Assembly (NCBI GenBank): GCA_036346205.1
Contig: JARFJB010001965.1
Location: forward strand, 4,481,501 to 4,545,500
Reading direction: 5' to 3'
Origin: Vesta saturnalis
Taxonomy: Eukaryota; Arthropoda; Insecta; Coleoptera; Lampyridae
Length of the DNA: 64,000 bases
Below are positions 33,819-45,394 of the stretch, one piece after another; position 1 is the first letter of the stretch, and every line of letters begins with the position of its first letter. A program made the position numbers and the translations under genes. The notes under the pieces were generated by a model. It was given only the letters and a program-made list of their open reading frames with translations, was not told where the DNA came from and searched no databases.

Positions 33819-34086
33819 AAGTTGTAGATAATTTTGAAAAAAACGGTTTTTTTATAAAATGTAAAGCAAAAACGCATAAACAATAATTTCAAAAAATGGC
33901 AGGAGTGACAGATGCTGTTTCTTAATCACGACACACGTTTTGGTGCGCTAATATGGATTGCACAGCACATTTATGTTTTTATGCCCATCCTTCTCTAATA
34001 CATGTAGTTGATAGACAGATGAAAATATATAATTTTATTTAGAGTTTTACATCGATGAGTGATACCCAACTTTATTTGAATCAAAC

Positions 34087-35700
34087 TTTACCCCTAACTT
34101 ATGCGTATTTTCCAATGAAATACCCTGTATAATGATGAAAATTGAACATAATTCTTCTTTTGTAGTTTATGTTATAAAAGTAGACCAATTGAGTTGAAAT
34201 TTGGCCGGGATTAATATTTTGTGACAAGAAATAATCTAACCAATTTTGAGATCGCTTGTGAACATTTTTACTTAATACTTAAAACTAATCGTACTATACA
34301 TTTTCTTTATTTGCTGTAAAAAATTCTGAAGTTTCATAAATATTACACAACTAATTAACTAATTAGTAAATTCGAAATTAGTTAATTATTTTATTGCTCA
34401 AAAAAATTGTAAACAACGAAATTTTTCAATCTTTTTACATAAATCTTTAAACTTTTTATTTTACGGTTTTAGCAATAAATAAGGTGATAAATACCAGTTA
34501 ATGTGCGTAAATTTGCAGTTAAATTTAATTAACATGTATAACTTTTATTTGATAAGTAAATAAAAATTCAAATCCTTATATTTTATTGCTTAAATTCCAC
34601 AAGGTGAAACTTGAAGGAAATTTTTTAAAAACATTTAACCTAATTAGATAAATTTAATAAAATTTATGTTTCTTCCTCGTATATTAATAATTGAATAATA
34701 ATTGAACTTTCACCTCTTCTTTTACAATAAAAAGAAGGTATTCATCATTATAAAGTGCAAAAAAAAAACTTTATAATCATCCGAAGTATACAGATTAAAT
34801 TTGATTTTTAAATATTAAATTAATAGATTTTTAATAAATTTGCTTAAAATGACAATAACAAAAATAACATAAAATAGTTTTGCATGTAAACATTTTATAT
34901 TATGTAAATCTGTTGATTGCAGATTACATTGGGTTTCGTTTTTTAATTAGAAATTCAAATTGTTAATTCATTTTTCTAATATGCAATAAATTTGATTTTA
35001 TGTAGAACACTAAGGAAGGTAATGTCTTTGCAGAAGGAATTCAACTAATGTATAAAATTAACCGGACCAAATACAAAAGAAAAACGATGTGTGGAAATAC
35101 CATATATCGATGTATCTAACTTTCAGCAGGATGTCGCATCTATATTTTTTTCCAACTTGTTTTTGATTAGGGTATGTTTGGACTACGTTTTCTGGTTAAA
35201 AGGACGCAGTCGTGCTATGTTGCCTATTTGTTTTTAATAATCGCCATAAAATGTATGGCATATTATCTAATCCCCGGAGTATAAAACCTTGCGAGAAGTA
35301 CCATATGAATACATCTCCCTCTGTGTGTTACCGAGAAACGAAAACAACCATACGGACCTTCCACCTAGGACTCACTTGTTGTTTACGTTCATTAAAGTGT
35401 AGCTGTATGATTGTGTATTTTGTGTATGTTTCGCGAATTTGAGTTACTTGAGTTTGGTTTTTGATTATTGTGATGGAGTAATGTTTTAGCCTACTTAAAA
35501 AAAACTATACTGCCTTATACTTATATTTAAAAAAGAAAACCGTACTATTGCGTAGAACTTCAAAATCAATAATCATGGTTATAGTTGTTCGGCTCGTGGG
35601 AGTTATTTTAACGCTAAAACATAAGAATCCAACATAAGCATTTAATTTTGATTATACGTATGTTCACTGGTATTAAAAAATTTAAAAATTAAAATGGCTT
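34087..35700. other. Mostly AT-rich interval
   Basis: No recognised gene to 35150. 35160-35460 is less AT-rich and holds a 76-residue frame with no family resemblance. A TACCCTGTATAATG terminus motif lies at 34121. Confidence 0.4.
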
Positions 35701-35901
35701 AAGCGCTTCTTTGTTTGCATATGTATTTTTTGAGTAGCTTCTTTAATAATTTCTTTAACCGGAATGCTGTACGAAGATGGTGGACCACGACGGTGAACGA
35801 GGATGCTGCATCAAGATGGTGTACCTGGATACTGGGGCCACGGTGAATGGGACTAATCAGGACAGATAGGAGCAGTGCTAGGAGTGGGGGTGAAGGTGAG
35901 G

Positions 35902-36140
35902 AACCAATAAGAAGCAAGCTTTGGCGGGGCTAAGGGCGGAGAACCAATCATAAACAAGTAAAAAAAGATAACGTCGGAAAAGATAACATGGAAACGAGAT
36001 GGCGGAAAGTTAAAAGGCAAGATTTTGGACTAAGATACAAGACCAGAATGCTGAGGGAAAAAAGATGGAGAGAGGGCAGATTGGACAGGGCTAGTACTAA
36101 AAATGGGAGACTAAAGGTGGAGGGACCAATCAGAAACAAG
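35902..36140 (+). promoter_or_regulatory. Three CCAAT-type repeats
   Basis: AACCAATAAGAAGCAAG (35902), AACCAATCATAAACAAG (35942) and ACCAATCAGAAACAAG (36124) are near-identical 16-17 bp direct repeats, each centred on CCAAT as bound by NF-Y in promoters. The area is less AT-rich and purine-rich on the plus strand. No TATA box at a sensible distance or downstream coding exon recognised; it could equally be a small repeat family. Confidence 0.35.
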
Positions 36141-38919
36141 AACAAGGACATTCAAGACAGAGTATGCGCGTTGCCTACCCACACGAACAGGGGGTGCAAA
36201 ATTTCCAAAACGGTATTAGATACGCGCGAAAATTGAAAATAGTCGATCAAACCGACCAACATAGTACTTATACTTAAAATCTGAAGTTGAAAGTGATTCT
36301 GGAAAAGAAGATGGGTTGATGAAAAGTAGCCGAGCTTATGAAAAAGCGTGATGCACCGATTGTACCCAAAGTAGGAAGTGATGGGGGCACGTTTCACACT
36401 TCTACTCACAGGAGTGAAATAAGTCAGTAGCAGACGATTTGCTTTATTGCAGAAATAAATTACAATTAGTTGAATTCAAATGCTGTGAACCGACCAAAGA
36501 GTTGATTTTATAAATGAATACCTTTGATGCATGTTTAAAGATAGGGATTAATATTATTTGTAGAAACACAGTACGTTGTGAGCAAGTGAGGAATTTATAC
36601 ACAAAACTTTGGTCAATATAATATGTTTGTTATTTTGTTCTTTATTGTTGCATTACTGCTTCCTCGAAAATTCTTTTAGAATATCAATAACTTTTCGGTA
36701 AGACATCGCATCGAATGCTACTTACTACTTTTTTAATAAAACGCTATCACCAAGAGTCGTGTGTATATACCACATGTGTACATATATTTGTACATAATAA
36801 TAAAATCATAAATTCAGCATGTGCGTGACGTTTCTCGTTACGATAACAAATTCAACCAAAAAAGTAAAAAATTCCTTCCGAATAATAAAATGCGCTTTTT
36901 ATTGCTACAAAATTAATAACATATTGTTTGATCAATTGCATGTAGTTTTTTTACTTATTAACTGTGCATAATCGATAAAGATAAGAAAATGGAAATTTGA
37001 AGGCGCAAGAGGACAACAAATTGAACAAATAAAGTAAAAAGTGCTTTCAATAACAATGAAATGATGCAAAAGAGGCACTGATCTAGTATTTGCTGTAAAG
37101 GTAATCTCAAGCTACATTGCCAGAGTTTCCATGACAATTAAAAACAAATTAGAGTGGAGTACAATAGATATCAAACAATGACAGAAAAAGTTGACACCGG
37201 GTGACAGTAGAAACTCGTAAATTTGTTATTAAAGTCTAGTACATTAAAATTTAAATGATTATGTAGCGCTTGAGAGTCGCTGGTTAGAAATTAACGATAG
37301 CGGATAGCAAATATTAAGTTAGATCTGTGTCAAGTTTTATCTAGACAATTTTCATTTAAGATAAGACAGGTTATTGTTTTTAACCAGAGGAAAACATATT
37401 ACAGTGTACGGAAGTTATCGTTTGTTAGATGTGTACGGAAGTTATCGTTTGTTAGATAATTGTTTGAAGCGTTGATAAATTTTCGATAGTTAGATATTTT
37501 GTTACAATGTTGGTATTTTACGAGTGCCAACGCGCTAGATGCTAGATGTAGACGAAGTAATTGTAGGTTATAGCTGAGGGTGTGTTCTTGTTGTTGTAAG
37601 TGCAAAATAGCACTTGCTCTGTCATGTTTAGTTTTGGAGGTGACGAGAAGTAAAGTTGAGGTATAACGAGATTTAGACCCTATAGATAGTTGAACAAGTT
37701 TCATTATCGTATGCACAGAATATATTTAAGTAACATTGTTGCAGTATTAAATATTGCAATTAGAGTTGACACGGTAAATTTTTGGACCATTGCGGTTGGT
37801 TTGAAGGTATCGGTCACAGCGATTTTTTTAGAGTGAAATGAGAGGATTGAAGCCACCGCTATAGTTCGTTTGCAACGCGTTGAGAAATCCTAAAGTCCTA
37901 TTTTAAGTAAGTGGGGACGGATATTCTCTGTTCACGTTAGCACTGAGAACATTCACGAGAGCAAATTCGTGAACATTTCTTTTTTGGGGTTAGTTTAATG
38001 TGGTTAAGTACAGAACCAGGACTAGTCTTAATCAACGAAATAAACGCTGTTTAGTTTTATTTTAGTAACGGCAAGTGTAACTTTCAAACGGCATACCTTC
38101 TTTCATAAAAAAAGTTAAGAGGACGGTGCCGAGGAAAATTCATACTTGGGGGAAGAGTAAACCAATTCCCCACAGCATCTGATGGTAGTACCTGAGATTG
38201 CAGTTTAGCTGCTAAGAGTGCAAGGTAACTTTATTGGTCATTTACATTTTTCGTATTTGATTGAAAATATTGTGTGTGTATGTATTCTGTTTTTAAATTA
38301 TAATTAGTTACTTCCTGGTTGGAACACGTCACCAGCTCTGTCAGATTTCTTTATGTGATTGATATTAAACTGTTTAATTGCTTATTTAAAGAATAGAGGC
38401 AAGTTTAGCTGTGATTGAATTGGGTTTACATTTATCATGCTTTTAAGAAATGTATGCATTTAAGCTGGTGAACGGTATAGTTATTCTTACAGACAAGGAC
38501 GTGTATAATAATAAGTACAGTTACATGTAGGAAAATTGGTCTGTGCCTTCCCGTTGTATTCAAAACGATTTTAGAAAACTCAAGGATGAAAAATTTTAAA
38601 TCTGTGTAAAATGAAATCTTAGGATTGTTTATGATTACGGATTCGCCGTGTAGAGAAATTTACATATTTACTTAACCTTCTTTTTATTTTCATTTGCAAC
38701 CTTAGTTCAGATTAATAGATACGTCTAATTCTAAAGTTGTTTTCTTTATTTTATGTGTTATATGTAAAGATACAGCCTTTAAGTGCTCGTTACAAATTAA
38801 AGAGGTAATTACGAATATAGAGGTTACACAATGAGTTCTCATTTTAGAAGTAAACAAATAACTTTAGAGGAAGAGTAAAGGGGGATAAGTATTTGTTTAA
38901 TTAAATTGGAGGTTAAATG
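36141..38919. other. Unassigned interval
   Basis: No protein similarity seen. 37870-38240 is a less AT-rich stretch with a possible splice donor (GTGCAAGGTAACTTTATTG at ~38218), conceivably an untranslated exon, but without support. The 27-bp tandem duplication at 37404 is listed separately. Confidence 0.35.
37404..37457. repeat. 27-bp tandem duplication
   Basis: GTGTACGGAAGTTATCGTTT plus GTTAGAT occurs twice head to tail without mismatch. Confidence 0.97.
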
Positions 38920-39870
38920 TATACTAGCTCAGAGAGTTACATACGAAGATACATACTTTATGTTTCTTGAAATGAAAGATGAAAAAATGACAATATATAG
39001 ATTATAAAAGATCCCTTGTGGGTGAAAGATCTGGCAGATATTACAGGTCATCTGAACAATCTCAATATTACATTGCAAGGTAAAGATCAATTGATAACGA
39101 ATATGTACGAAGCAATTGCAAGTTTTGTACAAAAACTGTCTATTTAAAAATCATCTACAAATAAACATTTTGACGTATTTTCCAACGTATGAGTAGTTCA
39201 AATCACTAGATCAAAGTTGCTCATTTCAACAATACAGTGGCAAAACTGAAGAAATCAAAAATTAATTCGGTAAACGTTATATTGATGTCAAAGAATTACA
39301 AGAAGGTTTTTCCCTTTTTACTGGACCTTTATTCTTTGAAGTTGCAAATGCTGCCGCTTCGATACAACCGGAATTAATTGATTTCCAGAATGATTCGGTA
39401 TCAAAAGGCAAATATCGAGAAGTAGGAATTTCCAAAATATATGCTTATTTAGGTGAGAAGTACCCGGAAATTAAAAAGTTCAGTGCACAAATTTTATGCC
39501 ATTTTTGGAGTACGTACTTCTTCCATGCAATTAAATAAAACAGCGTACAGATCAAGATTAAGTGATAATCATCTCTCTGCCTTAATGAAAATTGTGTGTT
39601 CTCAGTCTATAAACCCAGATATTGAAAAACTAGTAGGAGGAAAGCGCTTGCAAGTTTCGGCAAAAAAAAAATTTTAGTTTTATAAATACATTAATAAATA
39701 AAGTAAACTTAAAATAAAAGCCATTATACAGTGTTTTACTTATCCTATCCATATTTCTGAATCCTACACTTCAGAATGTGAATTAAATAAAAGTTGTAAA
39801 CGTGATGTGCCCGCGTGAATCTTTCCTGTTGCACTAAACGGCCCGTGTTTAATTGAGTTTGACACCCCTG
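38920..39870 (+). mobile_element. hAT element 2 (GTF2IRD2/ZBED-like), 5' truncated
   Basis: Plus-strand C-terminal half of a hAT gene followed by a 190-bp 3' UTR that ends GAGTTTGACACCCCTG at 39870. This is the inverse of the CAGGGGTGTCAAACTC terminus typical of this hAT group. The 8 bp after it (ATATAGCT) would be the target duplication; the 5' end was not found. Confidence 0.83.
38925..39680 (+). pseudogene. hAT transposase C-terminal half
   Basis: Relative of the transposase-derived GTF2IRD2 and EPM2AIP1 proteins. Reads FMFLEMKDEKM, then after a shift WVKDLADITGHLNNLNITLQ, GKDQLITNMYEAIASFVQKL (39020-39140), a gap, KELQEGFSLFTGPLFFEVAN, AAASIQPELIDFQNDSVSKG, KYREVGISKIYAYLGEKYPE. After another shift it continues SSVHKFYAIFGVRTSSMQLN, KTAYRSRLSDNHLSALMKIV, SQSINPDIEKLVGGKRLQVS (ends 39677). 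In relatives this last part is the dimerisation domain with FGSTYxCEQxFS; here the CEQ portion is changed (VRTSSMQLNKTAYRSRLSD). Frameshifted, so inactive. Confidence 0.85.
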
Positions 39871-40431
39871 ATATAGCTGTTCTTCAAACGCCGATTTTTA
39901 GAATCTTTGAGAATAATACTGCAGGCTAGTATTGACTCACTTATACCCAATCAACCAGCTGAATGTATAAAAAGCAGAGAAGAATCAACCTACTATTAAT
40001 TTTTGCAACTATTCCTTACTGTCTCTTCCATCGTTTATTAATCCATGTCTATCAAATTAAATATAACTTTCTAGAAAGCTTCACCAAAATCGATCCAAGT
40101 GTTTATTTATTTACCTACGACCACAGTAGAAAATGCAAAAACACATGACACACAGCCTCACTAAATACCTCATTACGCACGGTAAACAAATCGCACAGTT
40201 TTCGTAAATAAAACGCACAGTTTGAATATATTAAAATTTATACGTAAAAGTAAGAGGAACAAGTAATAATTCCGCAAGTAATTCATGACACTTCATGATC
40301 ACGCCCGTCAGCAGCGTAGTCATAGCAACTGTCAAATACAAAATAATACAAACAAACTTTATTGAAAGACAAATAAGTTCTAATTAATAAAAGATACATA
40401 CTGTTTAAAAAAGAATACCTACATTTTCAAT

Positions 40432-41462
40432 ATGTCAAGTGATAATGAGAACGAAACTTTAACTCCTCCCAACGTGAAGGCAATGGCAAAAATGGCAACG
40501 ACTGATTTACTGCCAAGTAAATGCCGCGAACGGTACGAAAATTGTTACAGTAGATTCATGGACTGGAGACTAAAAAAATAAGGTGAATTCTTTCTCCGAA
40601 AATGTTTTGGTAGCATGTTTTCAATACCTATCGAAAAAAATGAAATCTAGCTCTCTATGGGCCTTTTACTCACAATGCTTAGATCGGCTCTAAACATAAA
40701 AAAATATAGAAGCCTATTTCAAATTAATAGCGCCATTAAAAAGGAAATCGGATGGCTTTAGAAGCACAAAATCTAAAATTTTAACGGCCAAAAATATTCA
40801 AGATTTCCTCGAAACGGCTCCTGACAATCAGTACTTGTTTATAAAGGTAAAATATGTCCACTAATACTATTTTCCACACTTATAGTAATTTTTCTATTTA
40901 GACTGTTCTTATAATTGACGAAAACAGGAACTAAGAGATATGAAAATTGAAGATGTTGAGGACACAGGAAAATCCTTCATTATTAAAATTCCAAATAGAA
41001 AAATCAAAATTCAATGTTCTTTTGTGATCTCTGACCATTTTTATTGTAGAATCAAAAAATATTACACTATACGCAAGACAATACTAAATGAAAATTTACC
41101 TCTTTTTTTAAATATGTAAATGGACAATGTATTAAACAACCCGTTGGGATAAACAAATTAGGCAGTATACCAAAAGGTATTGCAAAATTTCTTAAACTAG
41201 AAAATCCTAATTGATACACAGGACACTGTTTGGTCGCTGGTAATCGTTTTCAGTAGCAGAAGGTTATGTTGACAATTCCTTAAAAAACAAAGAACTTTCC
41301 TCATGGAGAATATCCTCCGCTGTTTTACATAATAGTAATACAACCTCAACAAATGAAATTATTACAACGTCATATGAATCGACAAATCGAGATACTTCTA
41401 ATATATTGAATAATTGTACAGTAACCATAAATAATTATTATAATGTTTCTAATGTTAACTAA
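40432..41462 (+). pseudogene. Crypton-type tyrosine recombinase
   Basis: Crypton elements move with a tyrosine recombinase instead of a DDE enzyme. ATG at 40432: MSSDNENETLTPPNVKAMAK, then ATTDLLPSKCRERYENCYSR and FMDWRL (N-terminal SAM-like DNA-binding part); a stop and shift, NSFSENVLVACFQYLSKKMK, then LKRKSDGFRSTKSKILTAKN and IQDFLETAPDNQYLFIK. A 55-bp intron-like block follows (40847-40901, GTAAAA to TATTTAG). The recombinase part begins RKQELRDMKIEDVEDTGKSF (R-x2-E-L box, first Arg kept). Later LKLENPN, YTGHC, then VAEGYVDNSLKNKELSSWR, the nucleophile Tyr at 41265-41267. The H-x2-R box between GHC and VAEGY is deleted. TAA at 41460. Confidence 0.85.
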
Positions 41463-42124
41463 ACAAACGTAGTAGTAAATAGAACGAGGTATATCCTACA
41501 TGATCATCCAGTGAGACATATATCCTCTATAATTTTGTAAAATTATTCGAAATAAAATTGTTCAAAAATCTAAAGATGCAATAATACACAGGGTATCGTA
41601 TTTGAAGAAATGAAGTACCCTGCCATAACTAATTTTTATATCTCTCTGTATACATGAAACGAACAAAAAATCGACGTGTTTAAGCATCATTTACAATACC
41701 TGACAATAACGAAAATATTAAAAGTAGTCCACACTTTTTTGGCACACTGTATATGGTCGTAGGTACAGTATAGTAGGTAGTGCGTGTTGTACAGCAATTA
41801 CGCATTCATGGAATTACGCATTCGCGGGTACGCGACTCCGTGCGCAATTTTTCCATTCCTGCGTAATGTGCCTTTTACAACACTTGTTACGTAACATACT
41901 ATTACTTATGCTCGTTTTTTTAACTTGAACTAGTACCATAAAGGCACATCTTACGAAACTAGTTTCTTAATATACTATTATTTAACGTTTTAAAGTAAAC
42001 AGCGTGTGCACCTAAAACATAATGTTATCCTAAAAATTCATGTCTTATTTTCAGTGCAAACGTCAATGTTGTATAATATACTTACGCAAAGTGTAATGGC
42101 TTGAGCACAACCGTTTTGGAAACT
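41463..42124. other. Flank of Crypton, no gene
   Basis: Non-coding, probably Crypton 3' UTR then older DNA. CACAGGGTATCG (41588) and GGCACACTGTATATGG (41741) look like diverged element ends. 41770-41880 is GC-richer with TTACGCATTCATGG and TTACGCATTCGCGG as a short direct repeat. Confidence 0.4.
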
Positions 42125-42136
42125 TGACAATTACGT

Positions 42137-42639
42137 AATTAAAAATTATTATTAATTTTATTAAATGCATAAATAAAATTTTACCTCGAGTAGGATTTGA
42201 CCGTATCGCGTTAACCAACTGCGCTATCGAAGTACAAGCCCCAATCGATGTAAATTTTGTCTTTATGTATGTAGAACTGATGTAAATTAGTTCATAACAA
42301 AAACTTATAATAATTTAATATTAGTCAAGTTGCTTTGGTGTGTGTGAATCCTTGAGAGATTGCAGGCTCGCATTCCATTAATATAACTGATTTGATTGTT
42401 GTCTCATTAAATTTAGAATTTATATCAGTTCTACATACATAAAGACAAAATTTACATCGATTGGGGCTTGTACTTCGATAGCGCAGTTGGCTAGCGCGAC
42501 ACTCTAGCAAAGTACAGGTCGTAGGTTCAAATCCTACTCGAGGTAAACTTTTTATTTATGTATTTAATACAATTAATAATAATTTTTAATTACATATTTA
42601 CCTTTGAACTTATTCGTTCATAACCAACCCTTATAATAA
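42137..42639 (+). mobile_element. Foldback tRNA-SINE copy (d), largest
   Basis: 503-bp insertion flanked by TGACAATTACGT (42125-42136 and 42640-42651). The left arm is an inverted SINE (TAATTAAAAATTATTATTAA, TTACCTCGAGTAGGATTTGA, then GTTAACCAACTGCGCTATCG, AAGTACAAGCCCCAATCGAT). An internal tail (AGTTCATAACAAAAACTTAT), about 100 bp of unrelated sequence and a full sense copy with head, tRNA-like body and tail follow. In the sense copy ATACATAAAGACAAAATTTA upstream of the tRNA part is itself partly complementary to TAAACTTTTTATTTATGTAT downstream of it. Confidence 0.92.
42472..42544 (+). repeat. tRNA-like body of SINE copy (d)
   Basis: 73 nt that fold as a tRNA: acceptor ACTTCGA with TCGAGGT (7 pairs, one G-U), D arm GCGC/GCGC, T arm GTAGG/CCTAC with loop TTCAAAT. 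Boxes A (TAGCGCAGTTGG) and B (GGTTCAAATCC) are canonical. The anticodon stem has only three of five pairs; the loop CTAGCAA would give anticodon AGC (Ala). A T5 run follows nine bases later. Because the anticodon stem is broken and the unit lies in a repeat family, this is a SINE body and not a tRNA gene. Confidence 0.85.
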
Positions 42640-42651
42640 TGACAATTACGT

Positions 42652-45394
42652 TTTTAAACAGAATATGTAAATATCAAATAATAAATGCTGATAAAATTTT
42701 AATTCAACCACACACACTATAATCTATCTGTTATAACTATAAGGATAAACAATAGACGGAATGTATAATTATTAGCTGTGGGTGTTAGAAATATTGAAAA
42801 TAGAAGACAACAATTCGCTTGCTGTCATTGGATATCATTCTATGTGTTTATGAGTAATACCAAAGGGGATAGTAATTGTTAGTCATCTTCTTAAAATCCA
42901 TGGTCGATAAGCGACCTTGAAGTTCTACTCAAAATAAAGATAAAAAAGATAGTGTTAATAATAGGTAATTCAAATATAATATAAGAATGCAAGATAGAAT
43001 ACTGTGACGGGAGATAATTACAAGTGAATCGTAATTAGGCATCATTTTAATTAGTAATGAATAGTAATAGAAAGTTAAGTTTATCTCACGACAATTCACT
43101 AAAGAATTATTTTCTTTTTTCTAATATTTAATAATAATTAATCTTGTTGAACATTACATTTTACGCTCCTATCTGAACAAATTCACATAAACAAATTAAA
43201 AAGGAAAACGGTCCCAAATAAGAATCATGAGTAACATCACCTCATGCATATATGCATAAAAAAATAGTCACGCTATTGTTTATATTGAAAATAAGTAATT
43301 TCTATTTTTAACTTACATATATTGATATACACAATGTCTAATAACATTACACTCCACTATGAAAAAGGTGACATTTTGTATCTTTCTTTATGGTTTCTTT
43401 CAACAAGCTGCTTTGCAAGCATTTTGATAAGGGTTCATATTTTTATTTTGTTACCGTAGGCTGATCGTTAATACGTTTATTACACAGTGCAATTTTGATT
43501 AAAGCAATATACTATTAATTATTAATTTTGCACATCGTATAACCAATTCCACTCAAGTGGTGCTTGAGGGCACCGGCCTTTCTGCAGAACGAAGAAGTAC
43601 CTCGGTGGCCTCTAACCAATATACAACACAAGAAGCTTATAATCACACACCGATCAACCATGTGTAAAATTTTCTATTGCAATCTTACTATAAGTTGCAA
43701 ACTGCACGTAAACTATTTCCTTTTTTATGATAAGCAAATATTTACATCACAAAAGATTACAAAAGAAAAAGTTAGCATTCGTTTATAGGCTACAACCCCG
43801 TTATAATTGAACTCAAACGGCATGTATAAATATACAAAATTTATGCATCTTTTAGGGGATAGTATTACTATTATCTCTTCGTGGTATCGTGTAATAACTG
43901 TCTATAAATCAAAGATTTACTCGGCACTGATCCCAATACTTATATGTTACAAAAACAAGTCACGATATAACCTCCTAATATATTAAAAGGTTAATATCAA
44001 AATTGATCATGAATTTGTCCTAAATGTGTATATAAATTCTTAATAAATTGTTATATGAATCAAAATTGACATTCTCACTTATTAAACAATTTCATTTTCA
44101 ACAGTAATTATTAACCGATTTAGTTTTTTCCCAATTTATAAGTATAAAAAGTATGAGTAGGCATTTCTATCTACATCCAAAAAAAGTGGGTTGAGTTTCA
44201 CGGTGGTCTTTTTACAGAAGCAAAATACAAATTAGTGTCGAAAGGCACAAACCCTGAATAAAAAGAAGTGAGCGTTTCTTCGAAGATGCAGGGTATAATC
44301 ATGAATAAAAACCAAAACAAATAAAAATATCCTATAATTTATAAAGTTACAAAACTATAAACTTTATATTCGAATAAAACATAGTGAATATAAACAATTT
44401 GGTCTTATATTACACATGATTATACGTAACGTCTTAATAATTCTCTCAGTCCTATATGTATTATGAAGATGGGATTTGAGTGAAATAATATCATGACAAA
44501 AAGTACATTTTTTTACTTTTTATCACCTTGCTGCGATAATGGATATTTAATTTTATACCATTACCACTTGCTTGTATGAGAACTTAAGCGTAACTACTTA
44601 TACAGAAGTAAAGGAGTAAGATGGTACGTGATTTCATTTCGCGAGATGCATTGTGTATGGTGCGCATCCAATAGTAAAGTACATTATTCATAGCTATGGT
44701 TTATAAAAACTTGGTAAACTGAAATTCCTTAGAGACAACAATAATTAAGTTATAATGCATTAAAGATACGAGTTAAAACGTTATGAACGTTATACCATTT
44801 TCTTAAGAACATGTAGCAACCGTTATATGTGAGTGTATGCAAATAAAATTGCATTTACAGTCATTTAGCATGTAATGTTTTACGTGAAAAACTGAAAAAT
44901 TAATAAAGTATGTAGAGCGTTGCATAAATACACTACACTACCATATTCTGGTGACCAATGCTGATAAAAGATTAATAAATCACTTTGCTATGTAAGCATT
45001 AAAAGCGAATTAATATCTGAAAACCCACTTTTGACATATATGTTAGGGCGATATGTTAACCTTTCCACATGCCTTTAGTTTCAATTAGTCAATGTACGTG
45101 GATAATTAGAAGATGAGGATTTTTTTGTTACGTGCATTGCAATTGACGTTCTTTTTTATGAAAGTCGAATTGTATTGAATAAAAAAAGTCTATAGCCGCA
45201 AAGTGAACAATTTAATTGTCTTATAGAAATGTATTATATATAAAAAATTAAATATAAGGTAAAATCATCGACACCCTAAAAATTACTACCTATCACCGAC
45301 CTAAACAGTTTTTAAATAATTTTAAGAGTAGAACTGCGGCACCATCCCCTCCACTTTTTTCACGTCACAAGCCCCGCCCACTTTCACTTTTTTA
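42652..45394. other. AT-rich interval, no gene recognised
   Basis: Read on both strands; only short ORFs. ACCTCGGTGGCCTCTA at 43599 also occurs at 31860, just left of element B, suggesting a shared old repeat. No other structure identified. Confidence 0.4.

Larger units (their letters stand above)
31881..34086 (-). mobile_element. DDE_3 Tc1-like element B
   Basis: Inverted relative of element A. The left end GTTTGATTCAAGTAAAGTTG and right end (34044-34086) CCCAACTTTATTTGAATCAA pair as TIRs. It keeps a coding block missing from A, but lacks A's MITE and pyrimidine tract. A foldback SINE is inserted at 33657-33818. Confidence 0.85.

Noticed and set aside
38161..38240. Possible 5' untranslated host exon with donor GTAACT
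   Set aside because: A single donor-like site with no coding exon, acceptor or transcript evidence.
42472..42544. Functional tRNA-Ala(AGC) gene
   Set aside because: Only three of five anticodon-stem pairs form, and the unit is part of a repeat family with target duplications and shared tail.
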